Shown: positions 1-8,753, numbered from the stretch's first letter. The stretch is DNA of 64,000 bases from Opitutaceae bacterium (GCA_028688225.1 JAQTYQ010000003.1:1-64000), one strand, 5' to 3'. Numbers and translations are program-made. The notes: generated by a model not told the origin, from the letters alone.

Positions 1-4
1 CGCC

Positions 5-1126
5 TTGAAGCTGGCCCGCTCGGCTCGCCTCCACCCGATCGCCTTGTGCGACCGGCAGCAGCGTCCGTTCGCCTTCAGTGTGCCGGATAGCCTGCTGGAA
101 CTCTTGCACCAGCTCGATGTAGCCCGTCCCGAGCCCGGCATGGATCCGGAAGTTTCCCTCCAGCTTGCCGCCAGCGCCCGGTTTGAAGAATCCATCGCCT
201 CGGCCCGGCTGGCCGGCGCGGCCACACCCCCGGCTTGGGCCAAGGAAATGCTGCGGACCGGCCGCCCCCCGCAAAACAAGGATGAACGGATGATTTTTAA
301 CCTGCACCGGGCGCTGGAGGAAATCCGAGATTGGAACCACCGTGCGCTCAGTCCGGAGATGGTCCTGCAGCTGCATCGCTGGATCATGGAGGGCGTCCGG
401 GACGAGCCGGCTGCCGCCGGCCGGCTCCGGCGTGACGATGAAGGCACTCCCGGCGTTGGCACGGAGGGGTTGGCGCGGCCGGAGCCGTCGCCGGCCGGTG
501 AACTGCCGGCTCGGTTGACGATGATGTGTGCCTTCGCCAATGGCCGGGCCCCGGACGTTTTTGTCCATCCGGTCCTGCGGGCGGTCATCCTCCATTTCTG
601 GATGGCTTATGATCGGCCGTTTCCCGATGGCAACGGGCGCATCGCCCGCATGTTATTTCGCTGGGCGATGCTGCGACAGGGCTACGCCCACTTCGATTTC
701 ACCTCGCTTTCGTCCATCCTGCTCGGGGCTCCGGAGCGTTATGCCCGCTCCTTCCTTGCAACCGAGAGTGACGGCAACGACCTCACCTACTTCATCCTGC
801 ACCAGGCGGAGGTCATTCGGGTGGCGGACCGGACTCGGCGCGACCGGCTGGCGGGCAGGCGGGAGGAGTTGCAGGCGGCAGGGAAAAAGCTGCGGGGTTT
901 TGGCCAGCTTAATCGCCGCCAGCAGGCCCTGGCCATGCACGCACTGCGCAACCCGGATGCTCGTTACGTGATCACCGGCCACCAGCGCAGTCATGGCGTC
1001 ACGCACCAGACGGCGCGCGACGACCTCTTCGATCTGGTCCGGCGTGGACTGCTGGCCGTGGGCAAAGAGGGGCGGATCTATGTCTTCCGGGTCCCCGCTG
1101 CCCGTTCACGCACCGCGCCGGCTTAA
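5..1126 (+). CDS. Fic-family protein with substituted catalytic His (possibly 5' partial)
   Basis: Fic proteins usually transfer AMP from ATP to a target hydroxyl. This one has the family layout: an N-terminal helix resembling the inhibitory helix (EESIASARLAGAATP, about residues 58-72), the Fic core ending in the loop RPFPDGNGRIAR (about 205-216), and a C-terminal winged-helix-like part (ITGHQRSHGVTHQTARDDL). The canonical loop is HPFxDGNGRxxR, and here the catalytic His is Arg. The inhibitory motif normally reads SxxxEG, and here the Glu is Ala. AMPylation is therefore doubtful; a non-catalytic or altered role is an inference. The TTG at position 5 is the first in-frame start inside the window, and the frame is open to the left edge, so the true start may lie outside. 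Confidence 0.85.
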   Translation: MKLARSARLHPIALCDRQQRPFAFSVPDSLLELLHQLDVARPEPGMDPEVSLQLAASARFEESIASARLAGAATPPAWAKEMLRTGRPPQNKDERMIFNLHRALEEIRDWNHRALSPEMVLQLHRWIMEGVRDEPAAAGRLRRDDEGTPGVGTEGLARPEPSPAGELPARLTMMCAFANGRAPDVFVHPVLRAVILHFWMAYDRPFPDGNGRIARMLFRWAMLRQGYAHFDFTSLSSILLGAPERYARSFLATESDGNDLTYFILHQAEVIRVADRTRRDRLAGRREELQAAGKKLRGFGQLNRRQQALAMHALRNPDARYVITGHQRSHGVTHQTARDDLFDLVRRGLLAVGKEGRIYVFRVPAARSRTAPA

Positions 1127-1170
1127 GCCAGGGCGGGCCGCCCGGCCCATGCCGGGGAAAACCGCGTGGT

Positions 1171-1830
1171 TCAACGCTTGAAGGGCAGGCGTGAATCAGC
1201 TGTCGCCACCGCCTGACGCAGCCGGGCGACGCGGCATTTTTCCGCCCGCCAGATGCTTTCCAGCCGGGCAAAATCGTCGTCCTTCGAGCCGGTCACGATG
1301 CAGTAGTCCTGCTGTGTCCATTGCTCGACCTCATACAGCGCGGTCTTCATGCGCCGCTCGATCTGCTCCTTGGAATCCTGCCCGCGCGTGAGCAGGCGGT
1401 CATAGATCGTCTCCATGTCCGGCGGCATGATGAAGACCGAGACGAGCCGGCCGCGCATGGTCGAATGGCCCTCGAACGCCTGCCGGTAGGCGCGGGCCCC
1501 CTGCACGTCGACGTTGACCACGAGATCGACATCGCGGGCCAGCTTGTTGAACACGGCGCTCTTCTTCGTGCCGTAGCGGGAGGTGTGGACCTGGGCCCAC
1601 TCGAGGAATTCATCACCCGCCAGCGCCTCGTCGAACTCGGCATTGCTCAGGAAATAATAGTCGACACCGGGTCGTTCGTTCTCGCGCGGAGCGCGGGTGG
1701 TGCAGGTGACGAGGCGCTCAACCTCCGGGTGGGCGGCGACCAGCCGCTGGCACAGGGTCGTCTTGCCGGTGCCGGTGGGGCCGGCGATCAGCAGCAGCAG
1801 TCCGCGGACTTCCTTGGGCGGGGGGATCAT
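1171..1830 (-). CDS. gmk: Guanylate kinase
   Basis: Cytoplasmic enzyme that phosphorylates GMP to GDP with ATP. The 219-residue product has the P-loop GPTGTGKTT near residue 14, the GMP-binding stretch TCTTRAPRENERPGVDYYF, and the VNVDVQGARAYRQ segment of the family. I chose the ATG at 1830 (MIPPPKEVRG) because the 70 residues upstream in the same frame are Ser/Pro-rich and overlap the neighbouring membrane-protein gene. The C-terminus (about 25 residues after IWRAEKCR) is slightly longer than usual. It lies 13 bp downstream of the membrane-protein gene on the same strand, suggesting co-transcription. Confidence 0.93.
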   Translation of the reverse strand: MIPPPKEVRGLLLLIAGPTGTGKTTLCQRLVAAHPEVERLVTCTTRAPRENERPGVDYYFLSNAEFDEALAGDEFLEWAQVHTSRYGTKKSAVFNKLARDVDLVVNVDVQGARAYRQAFEGHSTMRGRLVSVFIMPPDMETIYDRLLTRGQDSKEQIERRMKTALYEVEQWTQQDYCIVTGSKDDDFARLESIWRAEKCRVARLRQAVATADSRLPFKR

Positions 1831-1843
1831 GACGGGGGTGGGG

Positions 1844-2389
1844 TCAGTAGGTGAACGCCACCACGTTGAGCAAAAGCCCGTAGGCAAGCAATCCCGCGCC
1901 GAGGGCCCGGGCCCGCCCCGGGGCGGCGAACAGCCATTGAAAAAAGTCGCGCAACCGGTAGGGGACGGCGACAAGGTAAAGGGCGGCGACAATGGCCGCA
2001 AAAACGAGGGTGACGAGGAAGAGCCGTTGCGGATGGTCATACTGCATGAACGCGGCGTCGAGCAACGGCGAGGCGGTCAGCAAGGCGAGGATGCCAAGGC
2101 CGCGCACGGCTAGGAAATCGGGCACGTACTTGATCGACAGCACGCCGAGCGCGGCAAAGCCGACCACCCAGGGGGTGTTGGAGCTGCCAAGAATGCGGTC
2201 GGCGTCGCCCATGTTGGCCACGCGCACCAGGAACCAGAGCGTGCCGCCGCCGAAAAACACCAGGGTGCCGGCCACCGAGCGCGGCAGGGCCTTGAGCGTG
2301 GAGATCACGACGGGATGGTTGGGCAGCAGCAGGGCGCCGAGCGCGGTGAGAAAGAGTCCGGGGAGCAGCGTGGCAAGGAAAAGGGACAT
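1844..2389 (-). CDS. Hypothetical multi-pass membrane protein
   Basis: A 181-residue hydrophobic protein with about five predicted membrane segments, for example LFLATLLPGLFLTALGALLL at the N-terminus and a final GAGLLAYGLLLNVVAF. Charged residues fall between the segments, as in an inner-membrane protein. I recognise no catalytic motif or named family. It ends 13 bp before gmk and starts about 57 bp after miaB, all on the minus strand, so miaB, this gene and gmk may form one transcript. The function is unknown. Confidence 0.75.
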   Translation of the reverse strand: MSLFLATLLPGLFLTALGALLLPNHPVVISTLKALPRSVAGTLVFFGGGTLWFLVRVANMGDADRILGSSNTPWVVGFAALGVLSIKYVPDFLAVRGLGILALLTASPLLDAAFMQYDHPQRLFLVTLVFAAIVAALYLVAVPYRLRDFFQWLFAAPGRARALGAGLLAYGLLLNVVAFTY

Positions 2390-2446
2390 AAGATCGTTCG
2401 GGTTCTCCTACGAAGAGAATGATTAAGATTAGGATAACGAGAACGA

Positions 2447-3808
2447 TCAAGCTTCCACGCCTGCCGGCAGGAGATCGCCGTAAAGCGCGCTGGTGGAGGT
2501 GCGCGTGATGCGGATGGGCACCAGTTCGCCGATGAGACGCTCGGCGGCGGCGAAGTGCACGGTCCGGTTGCCGCGGGTGCGGCCCATGAAGCGCAGTCCC
2601 TTCCGGTCCGGGCCTTCGACCAGCACCTCCTGTACGGTGCCGATCAGCGCCTGGTTCCGGCGGCGGGAGTTTTTTTCGAGCAGGCGCAGCAGGATCTGGT
2701 TGCGCTCCTCCTTCACCTCTTCGGGGACCTGGCCGGGCATTGTCGCGGCAGGGGTGCCGGTGCGGATCGAGTACTTGAAGATGTAGGCCATGTCGTAGTT
2801 CACGGCTTCGAACAGGGCGCGGGTCTGCACGAAATCCTCCTCGGTTTCACCGGGAAAGCCGACAATGACATCGGTCGAGAAATACATGTCCGGCCGCACG
2901 CGGCGCAGGTCCTCGACCAGTTGCAGGTAGCGCTCCCGCGTATAGGGCCGGTTCATCGCCCGCAGCATCCGGTTGCTGCCCGACTGGAGCGGCAGATGCA
3001 CGCACTCGCAGAGCCGGGGCAGGCGGCCGTAGGCCTCGATGAGATCCCGTTTGAAGCCGAGCGGGTGCGGCGAGGTGAAACGGAGGCGCGCCAGGCCGTC
3101 GATTTCGTGCAGGCGCTCCAGGAGCTGCACAAAGGGCGTCACGCCGCCGGCATGCGTATAGCCGCGCCGGCCGTAGCTGGTGACGATCTGGCCGAGCAGG
3201 GTGATCTCCCGCACGCCGCGCCCGGCCAGGCCGCGGCACTCGGCCACGATCTCGTCCATCGGGCGCGAGCGTTCGTCGCCGCGCGTCTTCGGCACGATGC
3301 AGAACGTGCAGTCCATGTTGCAGCCCTGCTGGATGGAGACGAAGGCAGTGACCTGGCGCTCCGCCAGTACGTGATCGCGGATCGTGTTCTGCGAATCCGG
3401 TTCCTCGGCGATGTCGACGATCGTCTCGCCGACGGGTACGCCGGCTTCACGGGCGGCCCGGAGGTTGTCGAGGTAGCCGGGCACCTGGTGGAACTTCTGC
3501 GTGCCGACAATCAGGTCGAGATCAGGCAGCTGGTCGAGCAGCGTGGCGCCGCGGTTTTGCGCCATGCAACCGAGGATGCCGAGGATGAAGCGCGGCTGAT
3601 GACGCTTGCGCGCGGCCAGGTGGCCCGCCTTGCCGATGGCCTTCTGCTCGGCGAGGTCGCGCACGCTGCAGGTGTTGAGCAGCAGGATATCGCAGTCGTC
3701 CTCGTGCGGGACAATCCGGTAGCCGCGGGCGCGCAGCATCGCCGCGACCGCCTCGCTGTCGCGCTCGTTCATCTGGCAGCCGTAGGTCTTGATGTAGACG
3801 CGGTTCAC
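2447..3808 (-). CDS. miaB: tRNA-2-methylthio-N6-dimethylallyladenosine synthase
   Basis: Radical-SAM methylthiotransferase that adds the 2-methylthio group to i6A37 of tRNAs reading UNN codons. All three modules are visible in 453 residues. The N-terminal MTTase domain carries Cys11 (KTYGCQMNERDS), Cys47 (NTCSVRD) and Cys81 (GCMAQ), which bind one 4Fe-4S cluster. The radical-SAM motif CNMDCTFC (Cys163, 167, 170) binds the second. A C-terminal TRAM domain (GRTRGNRTVHF) follows. The start codon is GTG at 3808, giving the expected MNRVYIKTYGCQ N-terminus. It heads a minus-strand run with the membrane protein and gmk. Confidence 0.96.
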   Translation of the reverse strand: MNRVYIKTYGCQMNERDSEAVAAMLRARGYRIVPHEDDCDILLLNTCSVRDLAEQKAIGKAGHLAARKRHQPRFILGILGCMAQNRGATLLDQLPDLDLIVGTQKFHQVPGYLDNLRAAREAGVPVGETIVDIAEEPDSQNTIRDHVLAERQVTAFVSIQQGCNMDCTFCIVPKTRGDERSRPMDEIVAECRGLAGRGVREITLLGQIVTSYGRRGYTHAGGVTPFVQLLERLHEIDGLARLRFTSPHPLGFKRDLIEAYGRLPRLCECVHLPLQSGSNRMLRAMNRPYTRERYLQLVEDLRRVRPDMYFSTDVIVGFPGETEEDFVQTRALFEAVNYDMAYIFKYSIRTGTPAATMPGQVPEEVKEERNQILLRLLEKNSRRRNQALIGTVQEVLVEGPDRKGLRFMGRTRGNRTVHFAAAERLIGELVPIRITRTSTSALYGDLLPAGVEA

Positions 3809-3951
3809 GTGCCGGGAACGGAGCTAAGTAGCCGCCCGTCCCCCCGGGTCAAACGGGAAAGGACGGCGGGCGGGCGCTCGCTTCACTATTGTCAAAGACG
3901 ACACTGCCGGCACATGGTGTGCAGCCATGAAGCAATTATCCCGGCTTTGGC

Positions 3952-4776
3952 TTGGTCCTGGTTGGCGCAAGCCTTTTGTTGAACGGTTGTGGCACCTGGG
4001 CGGGACTCTACAGCCCGCGGAAGACGGAAAAATCCAGCAGTGTGGTGGCCTTCCTTTACCCCAACCAGAATGAGCCGCTGATTGCGCCGGCCACCCCCGT
4101 GTTGCGCCTGCCGCTGCGCGTCGGTCTGGCCTTTGCGCCCGGCGCCGACGAAGCACGTGCCGGGGAGTTCACCGAAGCGCAGAAGACCGCGTTGCTCAAG
4201 CGCGTCGCGGCGGAGTTCAAGTCCCGCCCCTTCATCCAGTCCATCGAGGTGCTTCCCTCTTCCTACCTGCGCCCCGGCGGCGGCTTCGAAAACCTCGGCC
4301 AGGTGCGCGCGTTGTTGGGCATCGACGTCATGGTGCTGCTTTCGTACGACCAGGTCCAGTTCACGGACGAAAACCGGCTGTCGCTTGCGTATTGGACCAT
4401 CGTCGGGGCCTATTTCTTCAAGGGAAACAAAAACGACACGCACACGCTGATGGAAGCCGTGGTCTACGATATTCCGAGTCGCAAGTTGCTGTTTCGCGCA
4501 CCCGGCGCGAGTCAGATCGCCGCGGGCTCGACGATGGTGGAAATCCGGCAGCAATTGCGCGTTGACGGCGTCAAGGGCTTCGAACAGGCGACGGACGACC
4601 TGACACGGAATCTCAAGGAAGAGCTGACGGCATTCAGCGAACGCGTCAAGTCGGCCCCCGGAGAGGTGCAGATCGAGCATAAGCCCGGTTATGCCGGCGC
4701 CGGGGTGATGCCGTTATGGTTCGCCGGGGCGCTGGCGTTGTTGGGGCTGGCTCGGCGGATGAGACGGCAAGACTAG
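3952..4776 (+). CDS. Rhombotarget-like lipoprotein, signal peptide apparently frameshifted
   Basis: A secreted lipoprotein, 274 residues from a TTG start. It has a lipobox-like LLLNGC followed by GTWAGLYSPRKTEKSSSVVAFLYP and LPLRVGLAFAPG, which I recognise as the rhombotarget lipoprotein family. The C-terminus (about residues 248-274) is a Gly/Ala spacer, one hydrophobic helix and a basic tail (LARRMRRQ), like the GlyGly-CTERM sorting signal cut by rhombosortase. The TTG start gives a signal peptide with no positive charge. An ATG at 3927 in another frame encodes MKQLSRLWLG, and dropping one base near 3950 would join it to VLVGASLLLNGCG as a textbook lipoprotein leader. A sequencing indel or recent frameshift is likely. 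No rhombosortase gene is in the window. Confidence 0.72.
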   Translation: MVLVGASLLLNGCGTWAGLYSPRKTEKSSSVVAFLYPNQNEPLIAPATPVLRLPLRVGLAFAPGADEARAGEFTEAQKTALLKRVAAEFKSRPFIQSIEVLPSSYLRPGGGFENLGQVRALLGIDVMVLLSYDQVQFTDENRLSLAYWTIVGAYFFKGNKNDTHTLMEAVVYDIPSRKLLFRAPGASQIAAGSTMVEIRQQLRVDGVKGFEQATDDLTRNLKEELTAFSERVKSAPGEVQIEHKPGYAGAGVMPLWFAGALALLGLARRMRRQD

Positions 4777-4846
4777 GCGGAGCCGGTCTGGCCGGCTTGG
4801 AGCGGTTTGCGTTTTGGAAGGGACGAGTAACATAGAGGTCCAACGT

Positions 4847-5497
4847 ATGACTACTGTCTCTGCCAGCACCCTCATCACCCGGCTCAACTGGCGCTACGCC
4901 ACGAAAAAATTTGATCCGGCCAAAAAAATTCCCACCGCCACCTGGACGGCTCTCGAACAGGCGCTCGTCCTCTCCGCTTCCTCCTACGGCCTGCAGCCCT
5001 ATCGTTTCATCGTCGCCAGCGACCCGCGGCTCCGGGAGGCCCTCAAGCCGCTCTCGTGGGGCCAGGCGCAGGTGACCGACGCCTCCCATTACATCGTCTT
5101 TGCCCGCAAGCGCAGCCTGACCGAGGCCGACGTGGAGAAATTCGTCAACCTGACCACCGACACCCGCGGTCTGGCGCGGGGTTCGCTCAAGGGCTATTAC
5201 GACATGATGGTCGGCGACCTCGTCAAAGGTCCGCGCAGCGCCTGGGTCCAGGAGTGGGCCGCCCGCCAGACCTACATCGCCTTGGGTAATCTGCTGACCT
5301 CCGCCGCGCTGCTCGGCATCGATGCCTGTCCGATGGAGGGGCTGGATCCGGTCAAGTACGACGAGGTGCTCGGCCTGCCGGCCCAGGGATACTCCACGGT
5401 GTGCGCCTGTGCCCTCGGTTATCGTGCGGCGGACGACAAATACGCCACCGCGAAAAAAGTGCGTTTGCCGGCCGGCGAACTCATCCAGCATCGCTGA
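4847..5497 (+). CDS. NAD(P)H-dependent nitroreductase-family oxidoreductase
   Basis: FMN-dependent oxidoreductase of the nitroreductase superfamily (NfsB/YfkO-like). The ATG at 4847 gives 216 residues, close to the usual 210-220. Family features are the N-terminal LNWRYATKKFDPAKKI, the SSYGLQPYRFIVASD flavin-contacting segment, WAARQTYIALGNLLTSAALLGIDACPMEG in the middle and a C-terminal ALGYRAADDKYATAKKVR. The physiological substrate (quinone, nitro compound or flavin) cannot be read from sequence. It is a single gene, with a family-A palindromic repeat about 90 bp downstream. Confidence 0.9.
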   Translation: MTTVSASTLITRLNWRYATKKFDPAKKIPTATWTALEQALVLSASSYGLQPYRFIVASDPRLREALKPLSWGQAQVTDASHYIVFARKRSLTEADVEKFVNLTTDTRGLARGSLKGYYDMMVGDLVKGPRSAWVQEWAARQTYIALGNLLTSAALLGIDACPMEGLDPVKYDEVLGLPAQGYSTVCACALGYRAADDKYATAKKVRLPAGELIQHR

Positions 5498-5583
5498 GCG
5501 GCCGGCCCGCGGCGCTCCCGCAACCGCCTCAATCATTACGATGCGGCGGGAGGCATGCATCAAAGGGGAGGCATCGCCCTTGC

Positions 5584-5670
5584 TGTAGCCGGCCTCGGCG
5601 AGGCCGGACTTCCGGGGTCGCCGACCCCGGCTACAACCAACGCAAGCGCAGAACGTCGTAAGGATTCAGG
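5584..5670 (+). repeat. Family A dispersed palindromic repeat, intergenic copy 1
   Basis: It begins TGTAGCCGGCCTCGG, contains nested inverted repeats (GGCCTCGGCGAGGCC and GGGGTCGCCGACCCC), closes with GGCTACAA and continues about 30 bp into a shared tail. The copy at 28260-28346 matches it over about 87 bp with 13 differences counted by eye. Shorter relatives lie inside rlmD and the SpoU methyltransferase gene. It occupies most of the 235 bp between the nitroreductase and the next gene. Confidence 0.85.
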
Positions 5671-5732
5671 GCGACCGCGGGCAGCGCAAATTTTCGTCGC
5701 CTGCGTGACGCGGGTGCGTTTCCTACTCGGGC

Positions 5733-7139
5733 ATGGGATTACTCGACCGGTTGCTTCCGAAGAAATCCGCCGGCCCGGCGCCTGCGGCCATTCCTCCGCC
5801 GGCTGCACCCGTCGCGCGGCCCGCCGGCATCCAGCCCGAGAATCCGGCGCCCGCGCTCCCACCGCCGTCGGCCGGCGGCGGTGTGCTTACCCGCCTCCGG
5901 CAGGCGCGCGAGGCGCTCGAACACAAGGACCTGGCCGGCGCCCTGGCCGTCTATGAGGAAGTGCTCGCCAGCGCCGGGGACCGCGCCGACGTGCTCGTGA
6001 CCATTTCCGGTGATCTTGGCGTCACCGGCCATCCGCGGGAGATCATCGGCCTCGTGGCGCCACGCTATGATGCGCAGCGCCACGGTCCCGCCACCGGCCT
6101 CAACGTACTGCAGGCATACCTGGCCGTGCGCGAACCGCAGTCGGCGCAGCACGTGCTCGACCTGCTCTTCGCGCTGGACCGGCCTGACCTTGAGGAGCGC
6201 CTGCTCGGTTTCTCCAACGCCATTGCCGACATGATGCTGCTTGAAGCCGAGGGCGTGGGTCCCCCGGCGCCGCCGGCCGGCAACACCCCGGAGGGCGAGG
6301 CGACGAGCATCGAACTCGTGAGCATCAGCAAACCGATCTGGTTTTATGGCCTCGAAAGCATGCCCGATCTGCTGCCTCCGAAGGCGGGCAAGCTGCGGCG
6401 GATTGCCTTCGGCCAGCTGTCCGTCCTCGGGCTCAAGGACTTCGCCGGGGCGGCCAGGCAGCCCGAAAATGAACTCGGACGCCTGTCGCGCGGCATTCCG
6501 CTGTGGCTCGCGGAAATGCTGTTCTTCAGCGCCAACAGCAGCACGCTCGCGGTGATCGGCACCCGGCAACGCGAGCATTACGGGCTTTTCCCCGTGGAAT
6601 GGACGACGGAACATATCCGCCAGCTGATCGAAACGGTCGAAGGCGGGCTGGATTTTGTCTGCACCGGCGCGTTGCGGCAGGAGCATGGGGACTATGAGCT
6701 CGTGCTGCATCTCTGGGAGGTGAAGAAATTCCGCGAGCGCAAATCCTTCCTCGCGCGCTGGACGCCGGCGACCGCCGACCAGGCTCTCGCACAACTCCAG
6801 GCGCAACTGCGCGCCTTCATGGAATTCACGCCCCACCCCGCCGGCCAGGGCCTCGTCTACACGCCTCCGGCCAAGCTGCAGGCCTACATCGAGGCCCTCG
6901 GCGCCGGGCTGACGCTTTTTCTGGGCGAAAAACAAATCCTGCCCCCGGCGCAACTGGTCATACCGGCCGAGGTGGCCGGCCGTGCGGCGGCGCTGGCGGC
7001 GGAATCGGAGCTGGCCACCTTGCTGGCGCTCAGCCTTCAAGCCCGCGCCCGGCGCCTGGGCCTGGCCGCGCTTCCGGCTCCGGCCGCGCTCGCCGCCACG
7101 CCGGCGGTGGCGCAGGCGAGACAGGTGTTGGCGTTGTAA
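5733..7139 (+). CDS. Conserved-looking hypothetical protein with Pro/Ala-rich N-terminus
   Basis: A 468-residue soluble protein that I cannot place in a family. It starts MGLLDRLLPKK, followed by a Pro/Ala-rich linker (about residues 11-48) and a helical, TPR-like stretch (LRQAREALEHKDLAGALAVYEEVLASAG, about 54-82). A larger globular domain has motifs such as SISKPIWFYGLESMPDLLPPK and LWLAEMLFFSANSSTLAVIG. The Leu/Ala-rich C-terminus is low complexity. There are no signal peptide or membrane segments. Codon use matches its neighbours. The TPR-like stretch suggests protein interaction, which is an inference. Confidence 0.7.
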   Translation: MGLLDRLLPKKSAGPAPAAIPPPAAPVARPAGIQPENPAPALPPPSAGGGVLTRLRQAREALEHKDLAGALAVYEEVLASAGDRADVLVTISGDLGVTGHPREIIGLVAPRYDAQRHGPATGLNVLQAYLAVREPQSAQHVLDLLFALDRPDLEERLLGFSNAIADMMLLEAEGVGPPAPPAGNTPEGEATSIELVSISKPIWFYGLESMPDLLPPKAGKLRRIAFGQLSVLGLKDFAGAARQPENELGRLSRGIPLWLAEMLFFSANSSTLAVIGTRQREHYGLFPVEWTTEHIRQLIETVEGGLDFVCTGALRQEHGDYELVLHLWEVKKFRERKSFLARWTPATADQALAQLQAQLRAFMEFTPHPAGQGLVYTPPAKLQAYIEALGAGLTLFLGEKQILPPAQLVIPAEVAGRAAALAAESELATLLALSLQARARRLGLAALPAPAALAATPAVAQARQVLAL

Positions 7140-7225
7140 GCCGGCGGCAACCATCCCATGGCTATGCCTCGTCTGCCGACTGCCGACCTGCGCATCCGTG
7201 CGGTCCGGGCCCGGCGGGCGCGGCC

Positions 7226-7891
7226 GTGACCACGGCCACGGCCACGGAAATCGTCGCCCACCTGCGCCCACGGCGCAGTCCGCGCGACATCGAGGGCCAG
7301 CGACGCTTCGGCATCACGCCGGGTGGCGAGCACCTGGGGATCTCCATGGCCGCGCTGCGACCGCTGGCCCGGGCGTATCGGCGCAATCACGCGCTCGCAC
7401 TGGCGTTGTGGGAAACCGGCGTCCACGAGGCGCGCATTCTCGCCATGCTAGTGGATGATCCAGCGCAGATCACCCGCGGACAAATGGAGGCATGGGCCCG
7501 CCAGTTTGACAACTGGGCCACGGTCGACGGCTGCTGCATCCACCTCTTCAACCGCACCCCATTCGCCGTCGAGAAGGCGCACGCGTGGAGCCGGCGGCGC
7601 ACGGAATTTGTCAAGCGGGCCGGGTTTGTCCTCATGGCCGGACTGGCTGTGCACGGGCAGGAGCTGCCCGACGCGGTCTTTCTCGAATTCCTGCCGGCCA
7701 TCCGGCGGGGAGCCACGGATGAGCGCAATTTCGTGAAGAAGGCGGTCAACTGGGCCCTCCGGCAGATCGGCAAGCGCAACCCCCGCCTGCGCCGCGCGGC
7801 CATGGCCGAGGCGCGCGCAATCCAAAGGCTCGACTCGCGCGCCGCCCGCTGGATCGCCGCCGACGCGCTGCGGGAGCTGTTGCGGAAGTAG
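7226..7891 (+). CDS. Putative DNA alkylation repair protein (AlkD-like)
   Basis: A 221-residue all-helical protein resembling the AlkD/COG4912 HEAT-like DNA glycosylases that remove alkylated bases. Characteristic segments are GITPGGEHLGISMAALRPLA, QMEAWARQFDNWATVD and the C-terminal NFVKKAVNWALRQIGKRN. It uses a GTG start at 7226. It follows the hypothetical gene by 86 bp on the same strand. Family assignment rests on motif recognition; the glycosylase substrate is not deducible. Confidence 0.85.
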   Translation: MTTATATEIVAHLRPRRSPRDIEGQRRFGITPGGEHLGISMAALRPLARAYRRNHALALALWETGVHEARILAMLVDDPAQITRGQMEAWARQFDNWATVDGCCIHLFNRTPFAVEKAHAWSRRRTEFVKRAGFVLMAGLAVHGQELPDAVFLEFLPAIRRGATDERNFVKKAVNWALRQIGKRNPRLRRAAMAEARAIQRLDSRAARWIAADALRELLRK

Positions 7892-8181
7892 CGCGAGGCC
7901 GGGGCGCGGGACGTCGGAACAAAAGCCCGGCAAGGCGGCACCATTGAGGCGGAACGAGCCGCGCCGATCCCCCTATGCGTATTATCCAGGCAGTCCAGCG
8001 TAGCCGCCGACGTAAGGAGGCGGGAGTGGCGGTGAGCGGCCAATGACAGCCTCGTCGCCTCGGCTGCTCCCGCGCGTTGCGGAACGCGACTGTAGAGATA
8101 CGGCTGAGGCAGTTTCTTCAATCGCTGCAGAAGCACCGATCTCCAGATCGGCGTTCATCACTGACTGATAAATTTCCCCCA
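7892..8181. other. Intergenic stretch with imperfect palindromes
   Basis: A 290-bp gap between the convergent AlkD-like gene and the SRPBCC gene. It holds GC-rich palindromic sequence around 8010-8095, including CCTCGTCGCC related to family B, and a small hairpin ACCGATCTCCAGATCGGC near 8137-8154. No credible gene is visible. Confidence 0.5.
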
Positions 8182-8629
8182 TCAGTCGGGAATCTCGGCT
8201 TCGACGAGCTGGATGAGCAGCGTGAGCGATTCCTGCCAGCCAAGATGGCAAGCCTCCGCGGGGATCACACCGGGCACTCCCTCTTGCACGATGTTCAGCT
8301 CCGTTCCGACCGGCACTTTCTTCAACGTGACCGTCGTCTGCATTTTTGCCGGGCAGGTTCGGGTCGTCGAACTTGTCCGTGTAGCGGAGCCGCTCGTGCG
8401 GCACCAGTTCAAGATACTCTCCGCCGAAGGAGTGGCTCTTGCCGGTGGTGAAGTTCGTAAACGACATCTTGTAGGTACCGCCGACCCTGGCGTCCAGGTG
8501 GTGGATCTTTCCGGTGAAGCCGTTCGGCGGGAGCCATTTGTTCATGGCGTCGGCATCGAGGAACGCGCGATACACTTTTTCGGGGGTCGCACGGAGGACG
8601 CGGTGCAGCCGGATGGTGTGGGTTGTCAT
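8182..8629 (-). pseudogene. SRPBCC (AHSA1/YndB-like) protein, frameshifted
   Basis: The first frame from ATG 8629 encodes MTTHTIRLHRVLRATPEKVYRAF, KWLPPNGFTGKIHHLDARVG and GGEYLELVPHERLRYTDKF, a clear START/SRPBCC-fold protein. At a run of five T (8343-8347, five A on the coding strand) the frame changes. The next frame carries the expected remainder, MQTTVTLKKVPVGTELNIVQ to HLGWQESLTLLIQLVEAEIP, ending at 8182. Removing one A would restore a protein of about 148 residues, the normal family length. Either a homopolymer sequencing error or a real recent frameshift explains this. Such proteins bind small hydrophobic ligands or act as Hsp90-activator-like domains; the ligand here is unknown. Confidence 0.8.
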
Positions 8630-8753
8630 GGTTACTGTTCCTTTCAGTGGGGAAATTCGGTTGTTGCCGGTTCATCTATCCAACGAACGAGGCGTCGCAA
8701 ACCGGACTCGATGGTGTCGCAAGGTGCGACTTTGTCGGATCGCCTCCCGGGGG

